A stretch of DNA of 64,000 nucleotides from Acidobacteriota bacterium (GCA_003225055.1 QIAU01000129.1:17150-81149); one strand, 5' to 3'. Positions 8,685 to 16,990 are shown, counted from the stretch's first letter. The notes: a model not told the origin generated them from the sequence alone. Numbers and translations are program-made.

Positions 8685-8947
8685 GACCCGGCCGCCAAGT
8701 ACCCGGGAAAGTTCGCGGCGCTTGCCGTGATCTGCGGTGGCATCGGCGGGCGGCCGCGTTTTCCGGACCTACGCGTGAGCCTCGTGGACGACCCTAAGGT
8801 CACAGACCCGTATGCGGAAACGGCGCGCAAGGTCGTAAAACGCCCGAATGGGTTTTTCACGAGTATCCCGGAGTAGGGCACAATTGCTGGGACAGAGCCT
8901 ACGGCGAACCTGAGTTCGTACCGTGGCTGCTCCAGCAGCATAGGTGA
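8685..8947 (+). pseudogene. Remnant of an alpha/beta-hydrolase (PHB depolymerase/DLH-like) gene
   Basis: Coherent pieces of an esterase-type hydrolase survive. The first reads DPAAKYPGKFAALAVICGG, the segment that normally follows the nucleophile elbow. After a frame change near 8833 come KTPEWVFH and, directly fused, EYPGVGHNCWDRAYGEPEFV up to a TGA. The block GVGHNxWDxAY holds the catalytic His of this family, but the 30-50 residues usually between VWVFHG and YPGVGHN, including the catalytic Asp region, are missing, as is everything before the nucleophile. It is thus a truncated, frameshifted and internally deleted gene, upstream of the dcw promoter. Confidence 0.6.
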
Positions 8948-9197
8948 CCACGGGCGCAACGGCCATGAGCAATCACGTTTCAGGGTTTCAGAGTCTCAGG
9001 CGCGGCTCACCATTGGAACTATGAAACCTTAGCTTGCGCAGAAATCTTGGGCGGACCTGCCCCCAAATCTCCAGCTTGAAGCGCCCGGAATCTAAGCTGT
9101 AAACTCAACCTATTGTGGTCATCAACTCCGTTAGCCACAAGATCTCGCGCTTTCCCGCATCGCTCTCTCCACCCCGCCCCAACCTGCAACTTCCCTC
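8948..9197. other. Intergenic region upstream of dcw promoter
   Basis: About 250 bases with no supported gene, between the hydrolase remnant and the mra promoter. No conserved structure noticed. Confidence 0.4.
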
Positions 9198-9225
9198 TTG
9201 ACAATAAAACACTTAGGCGTAAGAT
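9198..9225 (+). promoter_or_regulatory. Sigma70-type promoter of the dcw cluster (Pmra)
   Basis: A perfect -35 TTGACA (9198-9203) is followed after 16 bases by TAAGAT (9220-9225, 4 of 6 to TATAAT). It is the only strong promoter-like sequence ahead of mraZ. It leaves a leader of about 200 bases before the mraZ ATG, within which the GTGGT boxes begin right after the -10. Confidence 0.65.
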
Positions 9226-9250
9226 GTGGTCAAAAGTGGTACATAGTGGT
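9226..9250 (+). promoter_or_regulatory. MraZ operator: three GTGGT boxes at 10-bp period
   Basis: GTGGT occurs at 9226-9230, 9236-9240 and 9246-9250, separated by exactly 5 bases each time (caaaa, acata), with a fourth GTGGT at 9267-9271. MraZ in E. coli and mollicutes is known to repress its own operon by binding three or more short G-rich direct repeats of the same 10-bp period in the promoter region. Position (start-site region of the promoter) and downstream gene (mraZ) both fit. Confidence 0.8.
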
Positions 9251-9433
9251 CCTGACAATATAGATCGTGGTAGCGAGTGAACCAACGAGAGGCGCCAGTG
9301 GGACTAGAAGCTGACACCCCCGGAACAGGCCCTAACCAACCCGATCTGACCGACTTTGTGCTCGCTTTGACCTCCCTCGTGCCGGTAGTGGCCGCCCTGA
9401 GCAGGCTGTTGAGCACAGTAAGGGGCAGTGCGT

Positions 9434-9874
9434 ATGTTTCGCGGCAATCACCCAACTCGCGTCGACGAGAAAGGACGCCTCAAGGTGCCCGCGGAATTCA
9501 AGCGTGTAATCGAGGAGAAATACGGCACGCAATTCTACATCACAAGTTTGGATGGAAAGGTTGCTCAGATATATCCCTTCGAGGAATGGGAGCGGATCGA
9601 GCAGAAGCTGGCCGGGCTCTCCACTTTCAACCCCACGAAGAAGAAGTTCCTGGATCGGGTCAACTACTGGGGCCAGCAGGTGGAAATGGACGGACAGGGT
9701 CGGTTGCTGATGCCGCAGCTAATCCGCGACTCGGCACGGATCAAGGGCGAGGTGGCAGTGCTCGGAAACCTGACCTACTTGATCGTGCGCAACCTGGAAG
9801 CGTTCCGCATGGAGATCGAGGAGCAGCCGTTCACGTCCGAGGATGAGAAGACGCTCGACGATCTGGGCATTTAG
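9434..9874 (+). CDS. mraZ: Transcriptional regulator MraZ
   Basis: A 146-residue protein with two tandem MraZ/AbrB-like half-domains, each with the DxxGR signature (DEKGRLKVP and DGQGRLLMP). MraZ forms ring-shaped oligomers that bind direct repeats upstream of its own operon and repress it. The ATG is chosen over a GTG six bases upstream because AGGGG lies 8 bases before the ATG. It is first in the dcw cluster, preceded by a matching operator, and overlaps the rsmH start by one base (TAGTG). Confidence 0.96.
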   Translation: MFRGNHPTRVDEKGRLKVPAEFKRVIEEKYGTQFYITSLDGKVAQIYPFEEWERIEQKLAGLSTFNPTKKKFLDRVNYWGQQVEMDGQGRLLMPQLIRDSARIKGEVAVLGNLTYLIVRNLEAFRMEIEEQPFTSEDEKTLDDLGI

Positions 9875-10851
9875 TGGGCGAGGGTTTAACAGACACCCCC
9901 GAGCGGGGTGGGCATGGAGAAGTTGGCCATGTTCCGGTTCTTTTAAAACAAGCGATCGACTTTTTATCCGTCCGGCGTGGCGGGACTTATATCGACGCCA
10001 CGGTGGGCCTTGGCGGGCACAGCTACGAAATCGCAAAACGCCTCGGCGCACCGGGACATTTGATTGGGCTCGATAAAGACCCGGCAGCGCTGGAAATCGC
10101 GGGGGAAAGGCTGGTTGTTGGTCCTTCGTCGTCGGTCGTTGGCGAAGATAAAAGCCAAAGACCAACCAGCAACGACCGACGGCGCGATTGGCCGAGGGTG
10201 GAGTTGGTGCACGGATCGTTTGCAGAGATAGCCAAGGGCCAACGACCCCAGACCATCGACGGAATTCTTGCTGATCTCGGCGTGAGCAGCCTGCAGCTAG
10301 GAAACGCCGCGCGAGGCTTTAGCTTTCAGGCGGAAGGACCGCTCGACATGCGGATGAACCCGCAGTCCGAGCTGACCGCCGATCAAGTGGTAAATCACAT
10401 GGACGAGCGCGAGCTTGCCGATGTGATTTACGAATTCGGTGAGGAAAGGAGGTCGCGGAGAATCGCCAGAGCCATTGTCCGGTCGCGGCCGATACGAAGT
10501 ACCGAACAGCTTGCGGACCTCATATCAGCCGCGACCCGGCCAATGAAATCTGAGCGCATTCATCCGGCGACACGCACTTTTCAGGCTCTCCGAATCTTCG
10601 TAAACCGCGAACTGGACGATCTGCGGGCGCTGCTGAACGCGGCCCCGCCGCTGCTGAAACCGGGCGGGCGGCTGGTGATTATCAGCTTCCACTCGCTGGA
10701 GGACCGCATCGTAAAAGATGCCCTCCGCGATGAAGTGAAGCAAGGTCACTACAAGTTGCTAACGAAGAAGCCGGTGACGGCGACCGAAGAAGAGGTCGAT
10801 CGCAATCCGCGGTCGCGCAGCGCGAAACTGCGCGCCGCCGAAAAAGTCTAG
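9874..10851 (+). CDS. rsmH: 16S rRNA (cytosine1402-N4)-methyltransferase RsmH (MraW)
   Basis: A 325-residue SAM-dependent methyltransferase modifying C1402 in the ribosomal P site. Motif I reads YIDATVGLGGHS, followed by LGLDKD-like GLDKDPAAL, then GILADLGVSSLQL, QAEGPLDMRM, RTFQALRIFVNREL and the C-terminal IISFHSLEDRIVK, all hallmark RsmH blocks. GTG start overlapping the mraZ stop. Unusually, residues about 81-109 (GPSSSVVGEDKSQRPTSNDR region) form an extra hydrophilic stretch between the SAM fold and the VELVHGSF strand; it is encoded by an inverted-repeat element described separately. The insertion keeps the frame and lies where the family has a variable loop, so the enzyme is probably still active (inference). 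Confidence 0.95.
   Translation: MGEGLTDTPERGGHGEVGHVPVLLKQAIDFLSVRRGGTYIDATVGLGGHSYEIAKRLGAPGHLIGLDKDPAALEIAGERLVVGPSSSVVGEDKSQRPTSNDRRRDWPRVELVHGSFAEIAKGQRPQTIDGILADLGVSSLQLGNAARGFSFQAEGPLDMRMNPQSELTADQVVNHMDERELADVIYEFGEERRSRRIARAIVRSRPIRSTEQLADLISAATRPMKSERIHPATRTFQALRIFVNRELDDLRALLNAAPPLLKPGGRLVIISFHSLEDRIVKDALRDEVKQGHYKLLTKKPVTATEEEVDRNPRSRSAKLRAAEKV
10117..10180. repeat. Inverted-repeat element inserted in frame within rsmH
   Basis: GTCGGTCGTTG (10131-10141) and its exact reverse complement CAACGACCGAC (10170-10180) flank a 28-base loop. A second pair, GTTGGTC (10117-10123) and GACCAAC (10160-10166), interleaves with it. All four arms are variants of a GGTCGTTGGTC-like unit, and CCAACGACC recurs at 10239-10247. 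It codes for a low-complexity polar insert. Confidence 0.6.
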
Positions 10852-10931
10852 TTAGCTAAACAAGTTTCGATACGACATCCCTCCCAGGGTGCCGTGGCGA
10901 AGAAGGGCCAGGTAGGGGCAGGAGAGGCAAA

Positions 10932-11087
10932 ATGTACACCGGGAACATGATTGACGAGCTGATTGCCGCGGTCGAGCGGGCGGAAGCACGCGCTCGTGTG
11001 GAGCAGGAGACGTCGGAACTGGAACGCCTGTATCTGGCGAATCCGAGCGAGCTGATTTTTGAAGAAAAACTAGTTGGGGTGGCGTGA
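10932..11087 (+). CDS. Small conserved-position protein between rsmH and ftsL
   Basis: A 51-codon gene, MYTGNMIDELIAAVERAEAR at the start and LIFEEKLVGVA at the end, with a strong ribosome-binding site (GGAGAGG, 4-5 bases before ATG). Its TGA overlaps the ftsL ATG by one base, indicating translational coupling. It is predicted to be a single charged amphipathic helix (residues 5-38, mostly A/E/R/L) with no membrane segment. I do not recognise a family. Being within the division operon and coupled to ftsL suggests a division-related or regulatory role, but that is position-based inference only. Confidence 0.65.
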   Translation: MYTGNMIDELIAAVERAEARARVEQETSELERLYLANPSELIFEEKLVGVA

Positions 11088-11554
11088 TGGCAGCGGGGGC
11101 GATCGCAGCACAGGGTGCCATTTCCTCAATCCGGCGTCAGCTATGCTGGACGGGAACGCCGGAGGTCTACTTCGCCAAGCACATCGACAACTCGCGCTTG
11201 GTCAAGATGGACGATCCGCAGCGGGCGCGCGAAATGCGGACTTTCAGCATTGCACTCGCCTGCCTGTGCCTGCTCGTTCTCTCCTATGCCTGGCAGCATT
11301 TCAAGGCGGTGGAATACGGGTACAAAATTTCCGAGCTGCAATCCGAGCGCGACAGCCTGGTCGAGATGAGCCGGGCTCTGCGACTGGAGGAAGCGACGCT
11401 GCGCAGCCCGGACCGGATCGACGTCCTGGCCAAGCGAATGGGCCTGAATCCGCCCGAACCCGGCCAGGTTGTACGACTGGACGCGGCGGTTCCGGACAAC
11501 AGTGGGCCGGTAATGGCCAGCGCTGCCCCCGTTTCAGTGGTGTCGGTACCCTAG
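11087..11554 (+). CDS. ftsL: Cell division protein FtsL-like
   Basis: A 155-residue single-pass membrane protein: cytoplasmic N-terminus of about 50 residues, one membrane helix (TFSIALACLCLLVLSYAW), then a periplasmic leucine-zipper-like coiled coil (YKISELQSERDSLVEMSRAL) and the FtsL-typical RSPDRIDVLAKRMGL block near residue 112-126. FtsL forms a complex with FtsQ and FtsB to activate FtsWI at the septum. Sequence similarity within this family is low, so the call rests on topology, the RIDxxAKxxGL block and its place between rsmH and ftsI. GTG three bases upstream is an alternative start. The stop codon is the first base triplet of an inverted repeat. Confidence 0.85.
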   Translation: MAAGAIAAQGAISSIRRQLCWTGTPEVYFAKHIDNSRLVKMDDPQRAREMRTFSIALACLCLLVLSYAWQHFKAVEYGYKISELQSERDSLVEMSRALRLEEATLRSPDRIDVLAKRMGLNPPEPGQVVRLDAAVPDNSGPVMASAAPVSVVSVP

Positions 11555-11644
11555 AGGCGCATCCAGAAACCGGGGTTTCGGCCATAAGTCGTTAGGTTTC
11601 CGTCGCACGAATTTCACAAATGGGCCTTTCTGGATGGGCCTCTA
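11552..11644. repeat. Long-armed inverted repeat between ftsL and ftsI
   Basis: TAGAGGCGCATCCAGAAA (11552-11569) is repeated inverted as TTTCTGGATGGGCCTCTA (11627-11644), 17 of 18 bases paired, with a 57-base interior. The left arm includes the ftsL stop codon. No T-tract follows, so it is not an obvious terminator; it could be an mRNA hairpin or a small dispersed repeat. Confidence 0.65.
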
Positions 11645-11765
11645 GTTAGGTATATGAAAGTAAGAGGGCGAGTGTCCTCGCCCGTCCAGTTGACGCAAAC
11701 AGGCTACCAAATCGGGCGGCGCTCGAACTGCGGGCCGCCATGTTCGTCTAATAAGGGTCGGAATA

Positions 11766-13937
11766 GTGGCGGCGAGTTCTTCCCGCGGCAGTGCGCAACT
11801 CAGGCTCTACCTCCTGGGCGCTATTTTGCTGTTGTGGTTTTTTGCCATCTGCCTGCGCCTGGTCTACCTGCAAATCTTCCAGTACGGCGAGTTCGAACAG
11901 CGCGCCCAGCACCAGCAGCAGCGCACCATTGAAATTTCGCCCAAGCGCGGCATCATCTACGACCGGGCGGGCCGCGAACTCGCGATGTCCATCAATGTGG
12001 ACTCGGGATTCGCCGTTCCCACAGAAATTCCTGACCTGGCACAAACGATTTCCCTCATCACTCGCATAACGAAAGAAGATCCTCGCGAAGTCCTGGCCAA
12101 GTGCAAGGCTTCGCGCTCGTTTTGCTGGGTCGCACGCAAGGCCGATGCGGAAATTGCGGAGCGTATCAAGGGGCTTAATCTCAAGGGCATCTACTTCCAG
12201 AAAGAGTCGAAGCGTTTCTACCCCAAGCGCGAACTCGCCGCCCAGGTGCTGGGCTACGTCGGGATGGACGACGAAGGCCTCAGTGGCGTCGAGCGTGAAT
12301 ACGACGAACAGTTGCGCGGCAAGTCCGGACGCATGTTGATCCAGGTGGATGCCCGCCGGAAGAACTTCAATCGGGTCGAGAGGCAGCCCGATCCCGGCGA
12401 AAACGTTGTCCTCACCATTGACGAGAAGATCCAATATATCGCCGAGCGGGAACTGGAAACGGCGATGGAGGAAACCCATGCGCTGTCCGGCACAGCCATC
12501 GTGGCCAATCCGCACAGCGGCGAAATCCTGGCGCTGGCCAACCGGCCGACGTTCAATCCCAACTCATCACGCAAGATTACGCCTGTAGTCCTGAAAAACC
12601 ATGCGGTCAGCGATGTGTACGAGCCGGGCTCAACCTTCAAGCTGGTGACTATTTCGGCGGCCCTGGAAGAGCGAGTCACCAATCCCAACGAAGTCTTCGA
12701 CTGTCAGATGGGTTCGATTGTGGTCAACGGCATGAGAATCCGCGACCACAAACCATTCGGGCTGTTGCCGGTTTCCGACATTCTGGCCAAGTCCAGCGAC
12801 GTGGGCGCGATCAAAATAGCCCTTCGCCTGGGAGAAGAACGTTTCTACAAATACATTCGCAGTTTTGGGTTCGGGCAGCAAACCGGCATTGAGCTGCCGG
12901 GAGAAACGCGGGGTCTGGCAAAGCCGCTGAACCGCTGGTCGAAGGTGTCAATCGGCGCGATTTCCATGGGCCAGGAGATTGGAATTACGCCGGTCCAACT
13001 GGTGGCAATGGGTTCCACTTTTGCCAATGACGGCGTCTGGATGGCGCCTCGCATTGTGGCGGCTACGACTGAGCCGCAGGGCACGCCCCAGACGGTTCTA
13101 TTTCAGCCAGGGGCGCAGCATCGCGTCTTGTCACCCTTGGTGGCGGCAAAAATGAGACAGATGATGCAAGGTGTGGTTCTCCGTGGGACGGCGCGCAAAG
13201 CGATCCTGGAAGGCTACAGTTCGGCGGGTAAGACGGGAACCGCTCAGAAGGTGGATCCTGGAACCCACTCCTACTCCCGCACGAACTATGTTGCGTCCTT
13301 CGTGGGATTCGCCCCCGTGAACAATCCTGCCGTGACCGTGGCCGTGATTCTTGATTCGCCACGGGGATTGCATCAGGGCGGGCAGGTTTCCGCACCCGTC
13401 TTTCAGCGCATTGCGCAGCAGGTACTCGCATACCTGAATGTTCCGCATGACGTGGAGCTTCCTGCCAATCGCCAACTATTGCTGGCTTCACGCAAGGTGA
13501 AAGCCGAGGACCTCGAGGAAAGCTCTCCCGATCATCTGGGATCGGCGCTCGAGGTTGCGGACAGCAATCCGCCTCAGCCTCAGGTCCCGGCTGGCTCGAT
13601 AAAACCATCTCCGGCAAGTGCAGAAGATCGAGTTGAGCCGGCGGCCTTGCGAGAGCCGGTCGAGGCGCCTGTGCTGCCCGACGTTCCTCCCCCGCCGGTA
13701 GCGGCGGAGCCATCTGCTCAGCTGCCGTCCGCTGGTACTGTGGTGCTGGACGTTGAACCAGGCGGCATCGTGGTCCCATCGTTTATCGGCAAAAGCATCC
13801 GGACTGCGATTGAGACGGCTCAGGCGAGTGGCTTGGAATTGGATGCGGTGGGCAGCGGCATCGCCCACGATCAGTCGCCCCCGGCAGGATCACACGTAAG
13901 CGCGGGAACGAAGGTTGTGGTGCGATTCGAGCGTTAA
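11766..13937 (+). CDS. ftsI: Septal peptidoglycan transpeptidase FtsI (PBP3) with C-terminal PASTA domain
   Basis: A 723-residue class B penicillin-binding protein. One N-terminal membrane helix (LRLYLLGAILLLWFFAICLR), the PBP dimer domain with RGIIYDRAGRELA, then the transpeptidase domain with Ser289-x-x-Lys292 (EPGSTFK), SSD at 343-345 where the family usually has SxN, and Lys489-Thr-Gly (AGKTGTAQK). After a 100-residue Pro/Ala-rich linker, a single PASTA domain closes the protein (VVPSFIGKSIRTAI to VVVRFER). It cross-links septal peptidoglycan together with FtsW, encoded downstream. GTG start with AAGGG upstream. Class B PBPs with PASTA domains resemble SpoVD/PBP2x, but gene order marks it as the division enzyme. 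The SSD variant may be natural in this lineage. Confidence 0.93.
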   Translation: MAASSSRGSAQLRLYLLGAILLLWFFAICLRLVYLQIFQYGEFEQRAQHQQQRTIEISPKRGIIYDRAGRELAMSINVDSGFAVPTEIPDLAQTISLITRITKEDPREVLAKCKASRSFCWVARKADAEIAERIKGLNLKGIYFQKESKRFYPKRELAAQVLGYVGMDDEGLSGVEREYDEQLRGKSGRMLIQVDARRKNFNRVERQPDPGENVVLTIDEKIQYIAERELETAMEETHALSGTAIVANPHSGEILALANRPTFNPNSSRKITPVVLKNHAVSDVYEPGSTFKLVTISAALEERVTNPNEVFDCQMGSIVVNGMRIRDHKPFGLLPVSDILAKSSDVGAIKIALRLGEERFYKYIRSFGFGQQTGIELPGETRGLAKPLNRWSKVSIGAISMGQEIGITPVQLVAMGSTFANDGVWMAPRIVAATTEPQGTPQTVLFQPGAQHRVLSPLVAAKMRQMMQGVVLRGTARKAILEGYSSAGKTGTAQKVDPGTHSYSRTNYVASFVGFAPVNNPAVTVAVILDSPRGLHQGGQVSAPVFQRIAQQVLAYLNVPHDVELPANRQLLLASRKVKAEDLEESSPDHLGSALEVADSNPPQPQVPAGSIKPSPASAEDRVEPAALREPVEAPVLPDVPPPPVAAEPSAQLPSAGTVVLDVEPGGIVVPSFIGKSIRTAIETAQASGLELDAVGSGIAHDQSPPAGSHVSAGTKVVVRFER

Positions 13938-14053
13938 TAGAAGAAGAGCGCCAGGGATAAGCGCGGTTCGCAGGGTTATCCGTGAGAATCCCTATGGGTC
14001 GTTTGGCCGGTTAGGGGCTGAGGTGGGTGCGATCTCGGCTGCGGGCTGTGCCC

Positions 14054-14059
14054 TATAAT
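14054..14059 (+). promoter_or_regulatory. -10 box (TATAAT) directly ahead of murE
   Basis: A perfect TATAAT ends 8 bases before the murE ATG, so a transcript from it would begin at or next to the start codon (leaderless or nearly so). No good -35 is visible at the expected distance. No Shine-Dalgarno precedes the ATG, which is consistent with leaderless initiation. Confidence 0.45.
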
Positions 14060-14067
14060 TAAAATCA

Positions 14068-15585
14068 ATGACTTTCCAGCAGATTCTGGACGGGGCAGAA
14101 GTCCTGTTTCAGAGAGGCAACCCAGGGGTTACCGGGTTGGAATATGATTCCCGGCGCGTGAAGCGGGGGGATGTGTTTCTCGCCATGCGCGGCGAGACCA
14201 CTGACGGCAACCAGTACATCGATAAGGCGATTGCGGCAGGCGCGTTTGCAATCGTGTCGGACTCGGAAAGCGAAGCGCCGCGCGAAGGGGTAGCCTGGGC
14301 GCAGGTGCCGCACGGACGTCGAGCCTTGGCGCGTCTGAGCGCCAACTATTTCAGGCGTCCGGCCGAGAAGCTTGCCATTACCGGTGTTACGGGCACCAAT
14401 GGCAAGAGCACGACCACCTTCTTGGCGGAATCGATCCTAACGGCGGCGGGTCGTAAGAGCGCTCTGATCGGCACTATCGAATACCACGTTGCCGGCCAGA
14501 TCCTTTCCGCTCCGCATACCACTCCGGAAGCACTTGAGTTGAACCGGATGCTGCGCGACGCGCTCGGGCACGGTGCAACCGAGGCCGTGATGGAAGTGTC
14601 GTCGCATGCGCTCGCCCAGCAGCGGGTGTTCGGAGTGCCTTTCGACGTGGCTGTCTTTACCAACCTAACGCGCGACCATCTCGATTATCACCCGACCATG
14701 GAAGCGTATCTCGCTGCCAAGCAGATCTTATTCACGGGTTGCGGAACCGAGCCCCCGCGCGCTGCGGTGCTCAATCTGGACGACGCGAGCGGCCAGAGTC
14801 TGGTGAAGGTCAGCAAGTCGCGCGGTTCGACCGTGCTCACGTACGGGTGGACCGGTGGCGATTTCCATGCCGAAAAGGTCGAGATCACCTCCCGCGGCAG
14901 CCGCTTCGATCTTGTAACGCCGGACGAGACGATTCCCATCTGGTCGCCGCTGGCGGGAAAGGTGAACGTGTATAACATCCTGGCAGCCTCGAGCGCAGCC
15001 TACGCTCGCGGCTGTGGGCATCAGGCGATCGAAAACGGCGTCGCAGCGTTAACTCGCGTGCCGGGACGCTTCGAACGTGTCGACTGCGGCCAGCCCTTTT
15101 CCGTGGTTGTGGATTACGCCCATACTGACGACGCGCTGCGCAACCTGACTTCGCTGGCTCGAGAATTTGTGTCCCACGCCGGGCGCTCATGCCGCGTGAT
15201 CACGGTTTTTGGCTGTGGCGGCGATCGGGATCGCGCCAAGCGTCCGCTCATGGGAGAAGCGGCGGGACGAGGCAGCGACTTTGTCGTTCTCACCTCCGAT
15301 AACCCGCGAAGCGAGGACCCGCGCGCCATTATCAACGATGCCCTTGTGGGTTTGCAGCGTAGCGGAACTAAGTACAGCATTGAGCCCGAGCGCAAGGCCG
15401 CGATTCGACTGGCCGTCCGCGAAGCAGCGGCGGGGGATATCGTGCTCATTGCCGGCAAAGGCCACGAAAAAGTCCAGGTCAGCCGCCAGGGGTCGATCCC
15501 GTTCGATGATGTAGAAGTCGCACGCGAGGTTCTGCGCGCAGCAGGCTACGAATGCACCGCCTTTGCGGTGGGGAAGTCGACGTGA
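14068..15585 (+). CDS. murE: UDP-MurNAc-L-Ala-D-Glu:meso-DAP ligase MurE
   Basis: A 505-residue Mur ligase with the ATP-binding loop GVTGTNGKSTTT, the EVSSHALAQQRV block, central-domain NLTRDHLDYHPT and a C-terminal DNPRSEDP. The DNPR motif is the known selectivity signature for meso-diaminopimelate, so the organism should have a DAP-type peptide stem. It adds the third residue in cytoplasmic precursor synthesis. No ribosome-binding site is visible before the ATG; see the TATAAT note. It overlaps murF by four bases (GTGA), so the two are translationally coupled. Confidence 0.96.
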   Translation: MTFQQILDGAEVLFQRGNPGVTGLEYDSRRVKRGDVFLAMRGETTDGNQYIDKAIAAGAFAIVSDSESEAPREGVAWAQVPHGRRALARLSANYFRRPAEKLAITGVTGTNGKSTTTFLAESILTAAGRKSALIGTIEYHVAGQILSAPHTTPEALELNRMLRDALGHGATEAVMEVSSHALAQQRVFGVPFDVAVFTNLTRDHLDYHPTMEAYLAAKQILFTGCGTEPPRAAVLNLDDASGQSLVKVSKSRGSTVLTYGWTGGDFHAEKVEITSRGSRFDLVTPDETIPIWSPLAGKVNVYNILAASSAAYARGCGHQAIENGVAALTRVPGRFERVDCGQPFSVVVDYAHTDDALRNLTSLAREFVSHAGRSCRVITVFGCGGDRDRAKRPLMGEAAGRGSDFVVLTSDNPRSEDPRAIINDALVGLQRSGTKYSIEPERKAAIRLAVREAAAGDIVLIAGKGHEKVQVSRQGSIPFDDVEVAREVLRAAGYECTAFAVGKST

Positions 15586-16970
15586 AACTTTCTCTGACGA
15601 AAGTCGCCGAGTTTGCCGGCGGCACCGGCGACTACGATTCCCAAGCCGTGGCCCAGGGATACTCCATCGACTCGCGGACAATTCGTTCGGGCGAGCTTTT
15701 CTTCGCGGTCAAGGGCGAACGGCTGGACGGGCACGACTTTGTCGAGCAGGCGCTTAGGCACGATGCGGTCGCGGCGGTGGTGCGCCGAGATCAGCTTGCG
15801 CGCTACCCTGCCGGGACCCGCCTTTTGGCAGTAGAGGATCCGTTAGTTGCCTTGCAGAAGCTAGCGACTTCGGTTCGCCGGTTGTGGGGCAAGCCGCTCA
15901 TCGGCGTGACCGGGTCGGCAGGTAAGACGACCACGAAGGAAGCCATCGCGCACATTCTCTCTACTGGCTACCGCGTGTTGAAGTCCGAAGGCAACTTCAA
16001 CAACCACTTTGGCCTGCCGCTTATGCTCCTGAAGCTTGAGCCGGAGCACGACATGGCGGTCATCGAGATGGGGATGTCGCACCTGGGCGAAATTAAGGCG
16101 CTGGCCAAGATCGCTCAGCCCGATACCGGAGTGGTGACCTGCGTGGCGCCGGTGCACATTGAGTTCTTCGATTCGCTGGCCAGCATTGCTCGCGCTAAGT
16201 ACGAGCTCATCGAGTCGCTTCCTTCCGGAGGAACCGCCGTGCTCAACGCGGACGATGAGTACGTCTCGCAGTTCGGGCGCGACTTCCGAGGTAGGGTTGT
16301 GACCTTTGGACTCCAGCCCACAGCCGACGTACGGGCCGAGAGAATTGACCCGCAAGGCGCTCGGGGCTCGAAGTTCCTGGTCGCGGTTGGCAGTTGCCGC
16401 GAGCCAGCCTTTTTGCCGCTTGTAGGCAAGCACAACATCTATAACGCTCTCGCGGCGGTTGCCGTTGCTCTACAACATGGGTTCTCGCCTTCTGAAGCCG
16501 TGGCCGCCCTGGCATCTGTGGCGGCTTCCGATAAACGGGGACAGGTTATCCAGGTGGGCGACACTACGGTCATCAACGATTGTTACAATTCCAATCCAAA
16601 AGCCCTCGATGCGATGGTTGATGCGCTCGCCACCATGCCTGCGAGTCGGCGGATCGTGGTCGCCGGCGAGATGCTGGAACTCGGATTGGCCGGAGACGAG
16701 TTGCATCGGCGCTGCGGGCAACACATGGCCGAGCGCGGCATTGATATTGTGGTGGGAGTTCGTGGTAAGGCGCAGTGCCTGGTCGAAGCAGCACGCAAAC
16801 CTGGGACGCGGGCGGAGTTTGTCAGCACGCCCGAAGAGGCTGGCGAATGGCTGGCCCGGGAGACCCGCAAGGGTGACGTAGTGCTGCTGAAGGCTTCGCG
16901 TGGTGTGAAGCTGGAGAGCGCGCTGGAAGCATGGAAAGCATACGGGGCTGCGGCAGCTCCGAAAGTTTAG
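15582..16970 (+). CDS. murF: UDP-MurNAc-tripeptide D-Ala-D-Ala ligase MurF
   Basis: A 462-residue Mur ligase adding the D-Ala-D-Ala dipeptide. Visible are the N-terminal [20 protein letters not shown] block, ATP loop [37 protein letters not shown] and [13 protein letters not shown] set the start at the GTG inside the murE stop overlap ([14 protein letters not shown]), which matches the usual MurF N-terminus better than an ATG 30 bases upstream. The mraY gene follows after 20 bases. Confidence 0.95.
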   Translation: MKLSLTKVAEFAGGTGDYDSQAVAQGYSIDSRTIRSGELFFAVKGERLDGHDFVEQALRHDAVAAVVRRDQLARYPAGTRLLAVEDPLVALQKLATSVRRLWGKPLIGVTGSAGKTTTKEAIAHILSTGYRVLKSEGNFNNHFGLPLMLLKLEPEHDMAVIEMGMSHLGEIKALAKIAQPDTGVVTCVAPVHIEFFDSLASIARAKYELIESLPSGGTAVLNADDEYVSQFGRDFRGRVVTFGLQPTADVRAERIDPQGARGSKFLVAVGSCREPAFLPLVGKHNIYNALAAVAVALQHGFSPSEAVAALASVAASDKRGQVIQVGDTTVINDCYNSNPKALDAMVDALATMPASRRIVVAGEMLELGLAGDELHRRCGQHMAERGIDIVVGVRGKAQCLVEAARKPGTRAEFVSTPEEAGEWLARETRKGDVVLLKASRGVKLESALEAWKAYGAAAAPKV

Positions 16971-16990
16971 GATTCGGAACCGGAGGCGGA

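Noticed and set aside
9277..9846. Plus-strand frame (GTG start) overlapping mraZ
   Set aside because: Most of it is mraZ in another frame; the part upstream of mraZ shows no domain and has no ribosome-binding site. A short leader peptide cannot be excluded but is not supported.
11748..12515. Minus-strand 255-codon frame opposite ftsI
   Set aside because: Shadow of ftsI; no domain and no ribosome-binding site.
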